Shown: piece after piece, positions 25,961 to 34,238 of the stretch | How the letters are laid out: each line of letters starts with the position of its first letter | Position numbering within the stretch: the stretch's first letter is position 1 | NCBI GenBank assembly: GCA_937923465.1 | Contig: CALDUB010000007.1 | Location: 1-49,827 of the forward strand | Source of the DNA: an uncultured Saprospiraceae bacterium | GTDB taxonomy: Bacteria; Bacteroidota; Bacteroidia; Chitinophagales; Saprospiraceae | Reading direction: 5' to 3' | Length of the DNA stretch: 49,827 nucleotides | Notes under the pieces: model-generated | The model's input: only the letters and a program-made list of their open reading frames with translations | What the model was told of the DNA's origin: nothing | Database searches by the model: none | Position numbers and translations under genes: made by a program

Positions 25961-26791
25961 TTAATTCCTGAGGGTTGCTTTTACTCCCTGTTTTCCATCG
26001 ACGTTTAGTTCGTTATTCATAATCATCGGGAGGTCGCCGTCAGTAACAATGATTTTTGCATTATTTGAATTCGCTAACTCACGAAACGCTTCAATGGATT
26101 TAAACTGTAAAATTTCAGGGCTTAAACCTTCTGAAATAATTTTTTGTGCATCACGAACTCCTTCTGCTTCTATACGTTTTTGGTCTGCTTGCTGTCTTGC
26201 TTCTTGTAGCACAAACTGCATACGTTGTGACCTTTGCTCTGCTTCGAGTTTTTCCTCTATTGCGTTCGCCAAGCTCTTAGGCATTTGAATGCTTTTCAGT
26301 AATACCGCTTCTACTATTAGACCTTTACCGTCTAAGTATTTCATCATCTGGTCTTTGATAGCATTCTCAATAGTGCTACGTTCTCCTGTATGCATGTCTT
26401 TTGCATAAAAGCGAGCAGTAACATCTGATACAGAAGACCTAAACACTGGAAGTATAATGTTACGCTCAAAGTCTGGACCTATGTTTCTTAATAAATCTGG
26501 TGCTTGACTTCCTACTACGTTGTAGAGAATTGAGACTTCCGAACGAATATTCAATCCTTCTTTTGAAGGAATACTCAAGGCAACTTCTAGGTTTTCAGTC
26601 TGTGTTGTGATTTTAATGATACGAGACGAAATAGGGTTAAAAACTTTTAGACCTTCTGTGTAAGGAGTATCTGCGTATTTACCAAAAGTACGCTTAACGC
26701 CTACTTCTCCTTGTCGGATGGTTGCGCAACTTGCCGCGGAGAAAACAATAAGTGCTAATAGAACTGACTTTACAAAAAATGAATTCTTCAT
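25961..26791 (-). CDS. SPFH/prohibitin-family lipoprotein
   Basis: A 276-residue membrane-anchored protein of the stomatin/prohibitin superfamily. The signal peptide ends in a lipobox (FSAASC, Cys22) instead of the usual transmembrane helix. The SPFH domain follows (GEVGVKRTFGKYADTPYTEGLKVFNPISSRIIKITTQTENLEV, LNIRSEVSILYNV). A helical coiled-coil-like region is rich in Glu, Ala and Gln (AIEEKLEAEQRSQRMQFVLQEARQQADQKRIEAEGVRDAQKI). These proteins build oligomeric scaffolds at membranes, often with proteases. The gene stands alone with its own terminator. Confidence 0.86.
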   Translation of the reverse strand: MKNSFFVKSVLLALIVFSAASCATIRQGEVGVKRTFGKYADTPYTEGLKVFNPISSRIIKITTQTENLEVALSIPSKEGLNIRSEVSILYNVVGSQAPDLLRNIGPDFERNIILPVFRSSVSDVTARFYAKDMHTGERSTIENAIKDQMMKYLDGKGLIVEAVLLKSIQMPKSLANAIEEKLEAEQRSQRMQFVLQEARQQADQKRIEAEGVRDAQKIISEGLSPEILQFKSIEAFRELANSNNAKIIVTDGDLPMIMNNELNVDGKQGVKATLRN

Positions 26792-27292
26792 AATGACAAA
26801 TTTTAATACCTATCGAAATTGAGATATCATGAGTTTTTCATCTCGTTGCGATAAGTTGATTTTGGTTAGAATGACAAAAATCAGCGTTTATTGATTATCT
26901 GAAATTTGTCATTTGATTGGTTAACAATAGGGTAGGTTATTCTACGTAAAAGATGACTTTTCAACCTTTTACAACACCTCTATTTTTAGAGGTGAAGACT
27001 AAAATACCTTTATGAATATTATAAAATGATAAATGAGGTTATTTGGATGATTAAGTGTTTTAATTATAAATTATGTTTTTAATTGCTTTGCTTGTATGTA
27101 TAACAGTAATACTATTAGCTTGTTCGAATGATTTGTATTTTTTTCATAAAAAAATAAAATAAATCATAATTTCTTGAGAAAAGACTGTTTTGTTGCTTTT
27201 ATAGCTGTTTTTGTGAAATTCTTAGCAGTTTAAAAACGATAGTAATACTATCGTTTTGTATATTTTGACTATCTATAGTTTATCTATCAAGA
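26792..27292. other. Intergenic region with two hairpins
   Basis: No gene is seen. CACCTCTA/TAGAGGTG at 26975-26994 would lie in the SPFH leader. AAAACGATAGT/ACTATCGTTTT (27233-27257, 3-nt loop) is terminator-like on either strand. The remainder is AT-rich. Confidence 0.4.
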
Positions 27293-27355
27293 ATAAAAAA
27301 GAGGATAGCTTTTCATGTTCGAGACTACCGAACTTCATGAATGCTATCCTCTTGA
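27293..27355 (-). terminator. Terminator of the isocitrate dehydrogenase operon
   Basis: A long stem with AAGAGGATAGC (starts about 27298) pairing with GCTATCCTCTT (ends about 27354), extended inside by TCATG/CATGA and TTCG/CGAA. On the minus strand TTTTTT follows. It lies just after the 87-residue gene. Confidence 0.82.
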
Positions 27356-27406
27356 CTCATAAAAAACCCCATAAACTATAAAACCATAACTTTAGTTTTT
27401 TGTGAC

Positions 27407-27670
27407 CTAATTTATTTCAATTAGGGTCTGTTTAGTCATTTTCATGTTAAGACCTAACTCTTCCATTTTGAGCATTAGAGTATGTAGTTTAAGGTCACTC
27501 GGGTGTTCCAGCTCTACACGACCGTCGTCTGTCAGCTTAATTTGATCAGGTTTTACGCCGATTTTTTTCATTGCGTTGACGACTACATCTCTTAGTTCGT
27601 CTTGATTCGTATTTACTTTTCTTGCACACTGTGCTTCGTGTGTAAAAGTATTTGAAACAGAGATTTCCAT
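27407..27670 (-). CDS. Small conserved-looking protein behind icd
   Basis: An 87-residue soluble protein that I do not recognise. It has no signal peptide or membrane segment. It reads as an alpha/beta mini-domain (DELRDVVVNAMKKIGVKPDQIKLTDDGRVELEHPSDLKLHTLMLKMEELGLNMKM). It follows the isocitrate dehydrogenase gene by 87 bp and shares its terminator, so it is probably co-transcribed. A role in control of the enzyme is only a guess. Codon use and the clean start (ATG with an A-rich upstream region) support a real gene. Confidence 0.65.
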   Translation of the reverse strand: MEISVSNTFTHEAQCARKVNTNQDELRDVVVNAMKKIGVKPDQIKLTDDGRVELEHPSDLKLHTLMLKMEELGLNMKMTKQTLIEIN

Positions 27671-27757
27671 ATTTTTATTTTTTTTGATTTTTGTTAATTG
27701 ATAACCTCTACCTTCAGATAGCGATTATCAATTATTAGATGTTTATTTTAAGATTAA

Positions 27758-29272
27758 CTATTCGCCTTGACCAAGAGAAAAACCTCTCTTACCGTCAAAT
27801 TCGTACAAGTTTTCTGTCTTGATAACATCAAAACCTGCATTGTTCAAGCGACTCAACAAGTGTAGGAGCCGTTCGAAAGTAATTTTTTTATAAATAGGAG
27901 GAGAGATTTTTGTATCCGCCTCCGCCGCAACAAAACGACAACGCCAGTGGTCTGTGCAGTAAGTTTCAGATATACCATTTGGGTATACTTTTACTCCACG
28001 ATTGGTTATCATTTTTAGCTTCATTTTATCATCAGCCAATTTCATCAAATTGTCTCCAATCTCCTGTGGGTTTGAACCCTGCCAATCAATAAAGACATCA
28101 ACACCTACCAAAACTTTCTCTTCTATCTTTCTCTCATAAGGTGGTATTTTGATGCTGTCCGTACCTTTTCCGAGAGCACTTGGGACAAAAGATTTTGGTT
28201 CTTTACCTAACCTTTCAATGATTGCCTCAGTGAATGTTACTGTAGAAGCCAATTCCTTACTTTGTCCTCCTTTATAAATATCCGGCGTATGGATACCGTC
28301 TTCAATAGTTGCTAACCACGCATTTTTTATCTTATCAGCTACGTCTGACTGTCCGATATGTGTCAACATCATGACCGCTGCATTTAATAATCCAGAAGGA
28401 TTAGCAACATTTTGCCCTGCGATATCAGGAGCCGAACCGTGGATTGCTTCAAACATCGCCACTTCTGTACCAATGTTTGCTGAGCCTGCCAGACCTACCG
28501 AACCTGCAATTTCTGCTGCAATATCAGAAATGATGTCTCCATAAAGATTAGAAGTTACAACTACATCGTAACGCTCGGGGGTAGTCGCTAATTTGGCTGA
28601 AGCAATATCAATGATTTGGCTCTCGCTTCTGATATCTGGGTACTCTGCTGCAATCTCTTTAAACACTTGATGAAACAGACCGTCCGTCAGTTTCATAATA
28701 TTATCTTTCACCATGCAGGTGACTTTATGACGCCCATGTACGCGTGCATACTCAAATGCGTAACGGACGATTTTTTCACAACCTGGGCGTGTGATTAGTT
28801 TCAAGCATTGGACAACGTCCTGCGTTTGACGGTGCTCAATACCAGCATAGAGGTCTTCCTCATTTTCACGAATAATAACAACGTCCATATTAGGATGTCC
28901 TGTCGAAACAAAAGGGTCTAAAGCTCTGACAGGTCTGACATTTGCAAATAGCCCCAGTGATTTACGCAAAGTCACATTCAGACTCTTAAAGCCTTTTCCT
29001 TGTGGTGTCGTAATGGGAGCTTTCAGAATAACTTTGTTTTTTCTAATAGCATCCCAAGAAGAGTCCTCAATTCCAGAGGTCTTTCCGTCGAGGTAGACTT
29101 TTTCTCCAAGATTGATAACCTCTGGCTCAATACGGGCACCTGCGGCTTCCATGATTTTGAGCGTTGATTTCATAATCTCGGGACCGATGCCGTCACCATA
29201 GGATATGACTATTTTTGTGGCTTTCTGAACTCCTTGTTTAGAGCTTTCTTTAAATTGGACGTTATTACTCAT
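27758..29272 (-). CDS. icd: Isocitrate dehydrogenase (Thermus-type, with C-terminal extension)
   Basis: A 504-residue citric-acid-cycle enzyme converting isocitrate to 2-oxoglutarate with reduction of NAD(P). Motifs include YGDGIGPEIM, the substrate loop SLNVTLRKSLGLFANVRP, IIRENEEDLYAGIE, VKDNIMK, NLYGDIISD and FEAIHGSAPDIAGQNVANPSG. The last about 150 residues (from ERKIEEKVLVGVDVFIDWQGSNPQEIG) form the extra C-terminal domain seen in the longer, Thermus-like group, explaining the length. NADP use is expected of that group but was not established. It is a core metabolic gene, notable on what may be a secondary replicon. Confidence 0.93.
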   Translation of the reverse strand: MSNNVQFKESSKQGVQKATKIVISYGDGIGPEIMKSTLKIMEAAGARIEPEVINLGEKVYLDGKTSGIEDSSWDAIRKNKVILKAPITTPQGKGFKSLNVTLRKSLGLFANVRPVRALDPFVSTGHPNMDVVIIRENEEDLYAGIEHRQTQDVVQCLKLITRPGCEKIVRYAFEYARVHGRHKVTCMVKDNIMKLTDGLFHQVFKEIAAEYPDIRSESQIIDIASAKLATTPERYDVVVTSNLYGDIISDIAAEIAGSVGLAGSANIGTEVAMFEAIHGSAPDIAGQNVANPSGLLNAAVMMLTHIGQSDVADKIKNAWLATIEDGIHTPDIYKGGQSKELASTVTFTEAIIERLGKEPKSFVPSALGKGTDSIKIPPYERKIEEKVLVGVDVFIDWQGSNPQEIGDNLMKLADDKMKLKMITNRGVKVYPNGISETYCTDHWRCRFVAAEADTKISPPIYKKITFERLLHLLSRLNNAGFDVIKTENLYEFDGKRGFSLGQGE

Positions 29273-29329
29273 TGATTATCTTTTTGGTTGGTTTTGAGCA
29301 GTTACAATACTGTAATTGCTTTTGGTTAG

Positions 29330-29596
29330 CTAATTTTTTTGGTTAGAAAACTCGTCACTTATATCTGTGCTTCGTAAAAAAATAACTGTGCTAATTATAG
29401 CTGTACAAATCAAAGCCTCTTTTAGAAAATAGCTACAGTAGTTGAAACACAGGGTAATCCATGTTGCCAGTAAAATAAGGCTACATAAAGAGATAATCTT
29501 TTGTGTTTGTTGCGCCTTACTCATTTTGAGAGTACGTATTTGCTTCTTTTTAAAGATAGATTTATGGTCTATCGTTTTGGTGTAATTGAGTTGCAT
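29330..29596 (-). CDS. Small membrane protein, unknown
   Basis: An 88-residue protein with a basic N-terminus and two adjacent hydrophobic segments (IISLCSLILLATWITLCFNYCSYF and EALICTAIISTVIFL). It is not recognised. The start could also be the internal ATG at 29524 (MSKAQQTQK). It lies upstream of icd on the same strand, 57 bp before it, and diverges from the LysR gene. It may be a real small gene, but support is only composition and position. Confidence 0.4.
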   Translation of the reverse strand: MQLNYTKTIDHKSIFKKKQIRTLKMSKAQQTQKIISLCSLILLATWITLCFNYCSYFLKEALICTAIISTVIFLRSTDISDEFSNQKN

Positions 29597-29710
29597 GATA
29601 TTCTTTATTATCAATTAATTTGCGACAAAAGTCTATCGTTTTATTTATATATAAAAATATATATTTTTTATGATTTGTATAAGTAATTTTTATGCTTAGG
29701 GTTTTGTTTG

Positions 29711-29718
29711 TACTTTTG
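29711..29718 (+). promoter_or_regulatory. Candidate -7 promoter element
   Basis: TACTTTTG fits the Bacteroidota -7 consensus TAnnTTTG and lies 89 bp before the LysR start. A TTG at the expected -33 spacing is not obvious, so support is partial. Confidence 0.35.
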
Positions 29719-29806
29719 ATTTCTGTTTAAAATGGATATCTGTTCTTTTAATAGACTGACTATCAGACGAGTAATAATTTTTTACGCAAAGGAAATATAC
29801 TTCATT

Positions 29807-30688
29807 ATGAATTTCACACTACATCAATTACAGCTATTTTTAGAGATAGCAAAGCATCAAAATATTACTAAAGCTGCCGAAAAATTATACATGACACAGC
29901 CAGCACTGTCCATACAGATGAAAAATTTTCAGGCACAATTTGATATTGCATTGACAGAAAGAATAGGGAAGAAGATTCATTTGACAGACTTTGGTAAGTC
30001 TATAGCAGACATCGCAGAAAACATATTAAAAGAGGCAGACTCTCTTAAATACAAGGCGAGAGATTATGAAGGTTTACTGGCGGGAAAACTCAAAATCTCA
30101 TCTGTTTCTACAGGTAAATATGTGATGCCTTATTTTTTGAGTAAATTCATACATAAATATCCAGGTATAGATTTGACACTTGATGTATCCAATAAGCAGA
30201 CGGTTACGAAGAATCTACATAATAACGAGGTAGATTTTGCGCTGGTTTCGGTACTACCAGATAAATTGGATTTAGAAGAAGAGAAGTTGCTGGAAAATAA
30301 ACTTTATCTGGTCAGCGATAGCCAAAAGATTATGAAAGGCAGACCTCTAATTTATCGAGAAGAAGGCTCTGCTACCCGTAGTGCTATGGATAAGTATTTT
30401 GCAGGTCGTGCAAAAAGAAAAAGTATAGAACTGACTTCCAATGAAGCGGTCAAACAGGCGGTTATCGCAGGTTTAGGGTATTCTATTTTACCATTAATTG
30501 GTATTAAAAGGGAATTGAGTTTGGGCGAATTACATATTATTCCTTCTAAAGGATTACCAATTACTACTTATTGGCGATTGATTTGGTTAAAGAATAAGAA
30601 GCTGTCTCCTGTTGCAGCAGCTTACTTAGAGTATGTAAAAAGTGAAAAAAGTAAGATTATTGAGAAGTATTTTGCGTCTGATGAGTAA
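29807..30688 (+). CDS. LysR-family transcriptional regulator
   Basis: A 293-residue regulator. The N-terminal winged helix-turn-helix is typical (MNFTLHQLQLFLEIAKHQNITKAAEKLYMTQPALSIQMKNF). The C-terminal substrate-binding domain shows GLLAGKLKISSVSTGKYVMPYFLSKFIHKYPGIDLTL, NNEVDFALVS and the late VKQAVIAGLGYSILPL. The ATG at 29807 starts at the canonical N-terminus and has AAAGGA upstream. It diverges from the small membrane protein and icd, and CbbR- or CysB-like LTTRs often control divergent genes. Its ligand is unknown. Confidence 0.9.
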   Translation: MNFTLHQLQLFLEIAKHQNITKAAEKLYMTQPALSIQMKNFQAQFDIALTERIGKKIHLTDFGKSIADIAENILKEADSLKYKARDYEGLLAGKLKISSVSTGKYVMPYFLSKFIHKYPGIDLTLDVSNKQTVTKNLHNNEVDFALVSVLPDKLDLEEEKLLENKLYLVSDSQKIMKGRPLIYREEGSATRSAMDKYFAGRAKRKSIELTSNEAVKQAVIAGLGYSILPLIGIKRELSLGELHIIPSKGLPITTYWRLIWLKNKKLSPVAAAYLEYVKSEKSKIIEKYFASDE

Positions 30689-30920
30689 GCAAAAAAGCAC
30701 ATAATATACTTTTCTTAATTTTCGGTTTAAGGTACGTTTACAAGTTTAGATAGCAAAATATCTTTCGAAGGTTTATAGTTTTAAACAATTGATTATCAGT
30801 ATTTTAATCACTGCTAAAATTGTACTCGTTCAGGCTTATAAATACGCCATATATTTCTTTGAGTAAAAAATTAATCGACTTTTTGTGTGTACTTACTTTA
30901 AAGACTTATAAGACAGCATT

Positions 30921-30964
30921 TGTTGCTACCTGAGTTTTTGAATGTTGCTACCTTAGTTTTTGAA
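30921..30964 (+). repeat. Tandem 22-bp repeat, two copies
   Basis: TGTTGCTACCTGAGTTTTTG plus AA is followed directly by the same unit with one change (TTAG for TGAG). Its role is unknown. Confidence 0.6.
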
Positions 30965-31102
30965 TTGAACAATCGATACTGGTCAGCTAAACCCGAGTGT
31001 ATTTTATATTCTTAGTTTACATAATCTCAATTATAATAACAATTTAAATACGTAAAATATATTCCAATACACACATCTCTTTGACAACGCTTATTAAAAG
31101 TG

Positions 31103-31156
31103 GTTCTCTGACAAATCACTGCTTGTCCCGCAACGCGGGGGAATTTGTTAAAGAAC
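31103..31156. repeat. Palindromic repeat family B, copy 4
   Basis: GTTCTCTGACAAATCACTGC at the left, an inner CCCGC-AAC-GCGGG stem and AATTTGTTAAAGAAC at the right. It is the reverse-orientation near copy of 11652-11704. Confidence 0.7.
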
Positions 31157-31357
31157 GTTAAAAGTAAGCAATCTGTATAAATTATTTACTTATGCTGCAT
31201 TTCTATCAGAATAGAAATCAACTTTTAACCAGTCCAATTTTTCTGCGACAAACAGAAAAAGATAAACTATATGTTATACTCATTATGGATATAGTCAAGA
31301 TATCGGACACCAAGATAAGTTAGAAAGACTTATCTTGTAAATCTAAAAAATAGAACG

Positions 31358-31675
31358 ATGTCAAAAGTACGAAAGAATTATATAAAAACGGAGAAGCTGG
31401 AGATAGTTTCGCAGAGTTTAGAAGAGGACCAAAGTGTAAAAGATGTAGCCCTTCGATTTGGGATTTCAGAGAATACGGTTTACAATTGATGGAGTCAATA
31501 CGCAAAAAGTAAAGAGGCTTCCTTTCCTGGGAAAGGGAACAAGACCATGACTGAAAATGAGCGTAAAATAGCACGACTTGAGAAGCAATTACGTGAGCGA
31601 GATTTAGAAGTGGAGATATTAAGAAAAGCAGTGCACATTTTCTCGGACACCAAACGGAAATCTACGGGTTTATAA
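31358..31675 (+). pseudogene. IS3 orfA (helix-turn-helix protein) with in-frame TGA
   Basis: The frame reads MSKVRKNYIKTEKLEIVSQS, VKDVALRFGISENTVYN, then TGA at 31487-31489. It continues as [45 protein letters not shown] to a TAA at 31673. This is the orfA helix-turn-helix plus leucine-zipper layout. A Trp codon changed to TGA, or a similar single change, would explain the break. Without orfA and the frameshift product the element should not transpose on its own. Confidence 0.8.
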
Positions 31676-31698
31676 AAGCCCACGACAAGGAGTTTCCT

Positions 31699-32529
31699 GT
31701 GAAGAAAATGTGCAAAGTATTAGGTGTAAGTACGAGTGGATATTACTACTGGAAGAAGGAGTTACAAGACTCTAACAAGACGGAAGAATTGGACAGTAAA
31801 ATCAAAAAAGCATTTACTCAAAGTCGGGAGACTTATGGCAGTCCAAGAATATACAAGAAACTAACGAAAGAGGGCTTAGAAGTAAGTGAAAGTACGGTCT
31901 GTCGTCGCATGAAAGCATTGGGTTTAAGCCCTAAAATCAAGAAGAAATTCAAGATTACTACAGACTCTAATCACGATGAATTAATTGCTCCTAATATTCT
32001 TGACCGAGCATTTAATCCAGAGGAGCTGGGCACCGTTTGGGTAAGCGATATTACATACATTAGAGTACGTGATACCTTCGTTTATTTAACGACTATAATC
32101 GACTTAGCAGACCGCATGGTCGTCGGGTGGAATTTGAGCGATAATATGACGAATACTGATACTATAATTGCGGCTTTTAATAAGGCTGTAATTCGTAGAC
32201 CAATAGAACCAGGATTAATCTTTCACTCTGACCGAGGAAGCCAATATGTGAGTACAGAATTTAGAAGATTATTAGAAGAAAAACAATGTGTTCAAAGTAT
32301 GTCTCGCAAGGGAAATTGTTGGGATAATGCAGTAGCAGAATCATTTTTTAAAACAATTAAAACGGAGTCTCTACACCGTTACAAATTTACATCAATGAGT
32401 CAAGTATATTCAATTGTATTTGATTATATCGACGGTTGGTATAACACGATGAGAATTCATACATCATTAGGAGATAGGTCTCCAATTGAAATGTATTCAT
32501 ATTTAATCGCTAAGAAATTAGCTGCATAA
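31699..32529 (+). CDS. IS3 orfB transposase (DDE, rve core)
   Basis: A 276-residue integrase-core protein. The HTH_21-like N-terminus includes [21 protein letters not shown] and [18 protein letters not shown]. The catalytic D-D-E triad lies in [21 protein letters not shown] and [14 protein letters not shown]. The GTG start at 31699 is only nominal: the open frame extends upstream ([11 protein letters not shown]) and overlaps orfA, as expected for production by -1 frameshifting in this family. The slippery site is probably the A-run in TTAAGAAAAGC near 31623. Confidence 0.92.
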   Translation: MKKMCKVLGVSTSGYYYWKKELQDSNKTEELDSKIKKAFTQSRETYGSPRIYKKLTKEGLEVSESTVCRRMKALGLSPKIKKKFKITTDSNHDELIAPNILDRAFNPEELGTVWVSDITYIRVRDTFVYLTTIIDLADRMVVGWNLSDNMTNTDTIIAAFNKAVIRRPIEPGLIFHSDRGSQYVSTEFRRLLEEKQCVQSMSRKGNCWDNAVAESFFKTIKTESLHRYKFTSMSQVYSIVFDYIDGWYNTMRIHTSLGDRSPIEMYSYLIAKKLAA

Positions 32530-32554
32530 TTAACTAAACTAAGTGTCCGATGTC

Positions 32555-33096
32555 GTGACGATGACCAATCAAAGAAATGGTATTTTCTTTCATTTTAGGA
32601 AAAAAATCTTCGTATAATGTCGCCTAAAGTAAGATTTTACAATATATTTATTATCCTTAAGTCATTTTGAATAAGAGTTGTTTGTCTTTAATATTTTTGA
32701 CCCAAAACCCATACTTATTATATCTATCTCAAGCAGTTGGCAACTAAAAAACAAAGCGAATATAACATAATGTTATATTCGCTTTATAAGTAGCAGGACA
32801 CAATTAAGTTGAGTTTTTTAAGCCCTGTATTTTTCGATTTTTTTCTTCAAAAAATCCTTGCATACTGTGTGCCGAACATCCGTAGTCACTCTACGGATGT
32901 ATTTTTTGGAGGAAATAAGCGGTAAAAGACGGACGTTTAAAAGTTTAACTTAATTGTGTCTAACAACTTACATACAGATAATTTTGTGCATCAGCTTCCT
33001 CCTAGAGTTATTACAAACGGGTGCTTTATATTACTTTTAAGTAGCGAATTTGGTATTTTTGTCAATCCCATTTTTGGGGTAAAAAATAGGAATAGA
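32555..33096. other. Gap with palindrome and MITE-like element
   Basis: It carries a perfect 15-bp palindrome AAAGCGAATATAACA-TAA-complement (32753-32785) and the MITE-like element at 32797-32960. No gene is seen. Confidence 0.5.
32797..32960. mobile_element. 164-bp MITE-like element with 14-bp perfect ends
   Basis: Terminal inverted repeats GACACAATTAAGTT (32797-32810) and AACTTAATTGTGTC (32947-32960). The interior has a terminator-like hairpin ACATCCGTAG/CTACGGATGT followed by ATTTTTT (32876-32907). There is no coding region. It ends 136 bp before the secreted lyase-like gene and could affect its promoter. Confidence 0.68.
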
Positions 33097-34158
33097 ATGA
33101 ATAAATATTTATGTTGTTTTTTGCTGATTTTGTCAGTCAATATTGGTGTGGCACAAGTTGTGTTGAGTGCCGACGGACCAGGTAATACTTATAGTTTAAT
33201 TACTTCGGTATTAGCCCCAGGGCATAATCCGATTGAAACTCCAGATTGCAGTCATAATGCTTTCGGCGACCATATAGATGAGGTGTATGATGAAGATTTA
33301 GGAGCGCATGTTTTTCGATTTTATATGCATGTAACACCTGATGACGACCGTTGCATTAACTTTGATAGGCAACGAAACGAAATAAAAAGCTACAACCAAT
33401 CACCGGATAATTTACTAGGTGTATTGGGAGAAAACGTAGAGTATAGATGGAAATTTAAGCTAGATGAAGGTTTTCAGTCTTCGCCTAAGTTCACGCATAT
33501 TCATCAGCTCAAAGCTGTTGGAGGAAGTGAGGCAAGTATGCCTTTGCTTACTTTGACTACTCGTTTGGGTAGCCCTGATAAATTGCAATTGAGATACGCA
33601 GAGACCTTATCGCAAATTGGTTGGGCTGAAACAGATTTAACTCCATTTAAAGGCGTATGGTGTGAGGCAACAGAACGGGTTACGTATGGTGATTGGGGCG
33701 AAGGCGTCTACTCGCTAATAATTAAAAAAGTGTCTGATAACACAGTTCTATTTACCTATACGAATAACAGTACTAGAATGTGGAAAACAGACGCAGACTT
33801 TATTCGTCCCAAGTGGGGAATTTATCGGAGCTTAGAATTTTCTGAAAATTTGAGAGATGAAGAAGTCTTATTTGCTGATTTTTCAGTCGAAGAATTTACT
33901 GTTTTACCTGTCCAGACTGAAGATACAGATGATAAAGCAGATTTAAGAATTTCGCCAAATCCAACTTCGGGTATAGTGTCAATTATTGGAATGGAAGAAA
34001 ATGCTATTCTAGATATATACGATAATGAAGGAAGGAAAATTAAGAGCGGATTGAATATTTCGGAGCCAGTGGATATGATTTTTTTTCCTGAAGGAACCTA
34101 CTTTTTTGTCTTTAAGTTAGAAGGACAGACATATACGAGATGTGTTTTGAAGCAATAA
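33097..34158 (+). CDS. Secreted polysaccharide-lyase-like jelly-roll protein with T9SS tail
   Basis: A 353-residue exported protein (signal MNKYLCCFLLILSVNIGVAQ). The core reads as a lyase-type beta-jelly roll of the heparin-lyase-I-like kind: FRFYMHVTPDDDRCINFDRQRNEIK, EYRWKFKLDEGFQSSPKFTHIHQLKAVGG, GVWCEATERVTYGDWGEGVYSLIIKK and RPKWGIYRSL. The exact family and substrate are not clear to me. The C-terminal about 80 residues are a type IX sorting domain (DLRISPNPTSGIVSIIG, EGTYFFVFKLEG). It stands near the PL6 alginate lyase. The ATG at 33097 is chosen because it starts the signal peptide. Confidence 0.72.
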   Translation: MNKYLCCFLLILSVNIGVAQVVLSADGPGNTYSLITSVLAPGHNPIETPDCSHNAFGDHIDEVYDEDLGAHVFRFYMHVTPDDDRCINFDRQRNEIKSYNQSPDNLLGVLGENVEYRWKFKLDEGFQSSPKFTHIHQLKAVGGSEASMPLLTLTTRLGSPDKLQLRYAETLSQIGWAETDLTPFKGVWCEATERVTYGDWGEGVYSLIIKKVSDNTVLFTYTNNSTRMWKTDADFIRPKWGIYRSLEFSENLRDEEVLFADFSVEEFTVLPVQTEDTDDKADLRISPNPTSGIVSIIGMEENAILDIYDNEGRKIKSGLNISEPVDMIFFPEGTYFFVFKLEGQTYTRCVLKQ

Positions 34159-34184
34159 ATAGAACCACAAGATATAACTAAAAA

Positions 34185-34223
34185 GAATTATCCCGAGCTT
34201 TCAATGAAGGCTCGGAATAATTC
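34185..34223. terminator. Bidirectional terminator between convergent genes
   Basis: GAATTATCCCGAGC and GCTCGGAATAATTC form a long stem with a loop of about 10 nt between the lyase-like gene and the convergent lamin-tail gene. AT-rich sequence flanks both sides. Confidence 0.65.
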
Positions 34224-34238
34224 ATGTATGCATCACTT

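Larger units (their letters stand above)
30689..31298. other. Non-coding gap before the insertion sequence
   Basis: It holds a tandem repeat (30921-30964), a family B palindrome (31103-31156) and the small hairpin ATTTCTAT/ATAGAAAT (31199-31218). No gene was found. Confidence 0.5.
31299..32554 (+). mobile_element. IS3-family insertion sequence
   Basis: About 1.26 kb bounded by GATATCGGACAC (31299-31310) and GTGTCCGATGTC (32543-32554), imperfect inverted repeats. It contains orfA and orfB in the arrangement of the IS3 family, with orfB in the -1 frame relative to orfA. No target-site duplication is evident at these borders. orfA carries an in-frame stop, so the copy may be inactive. Confidence 0.85.

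Noticed and set aside
32956-33096. N-terminal extension of the secreted lyase-like protein
   Set aside because: It begins inside the MITE-like element and precedes a perfect signal peptide at 33097.
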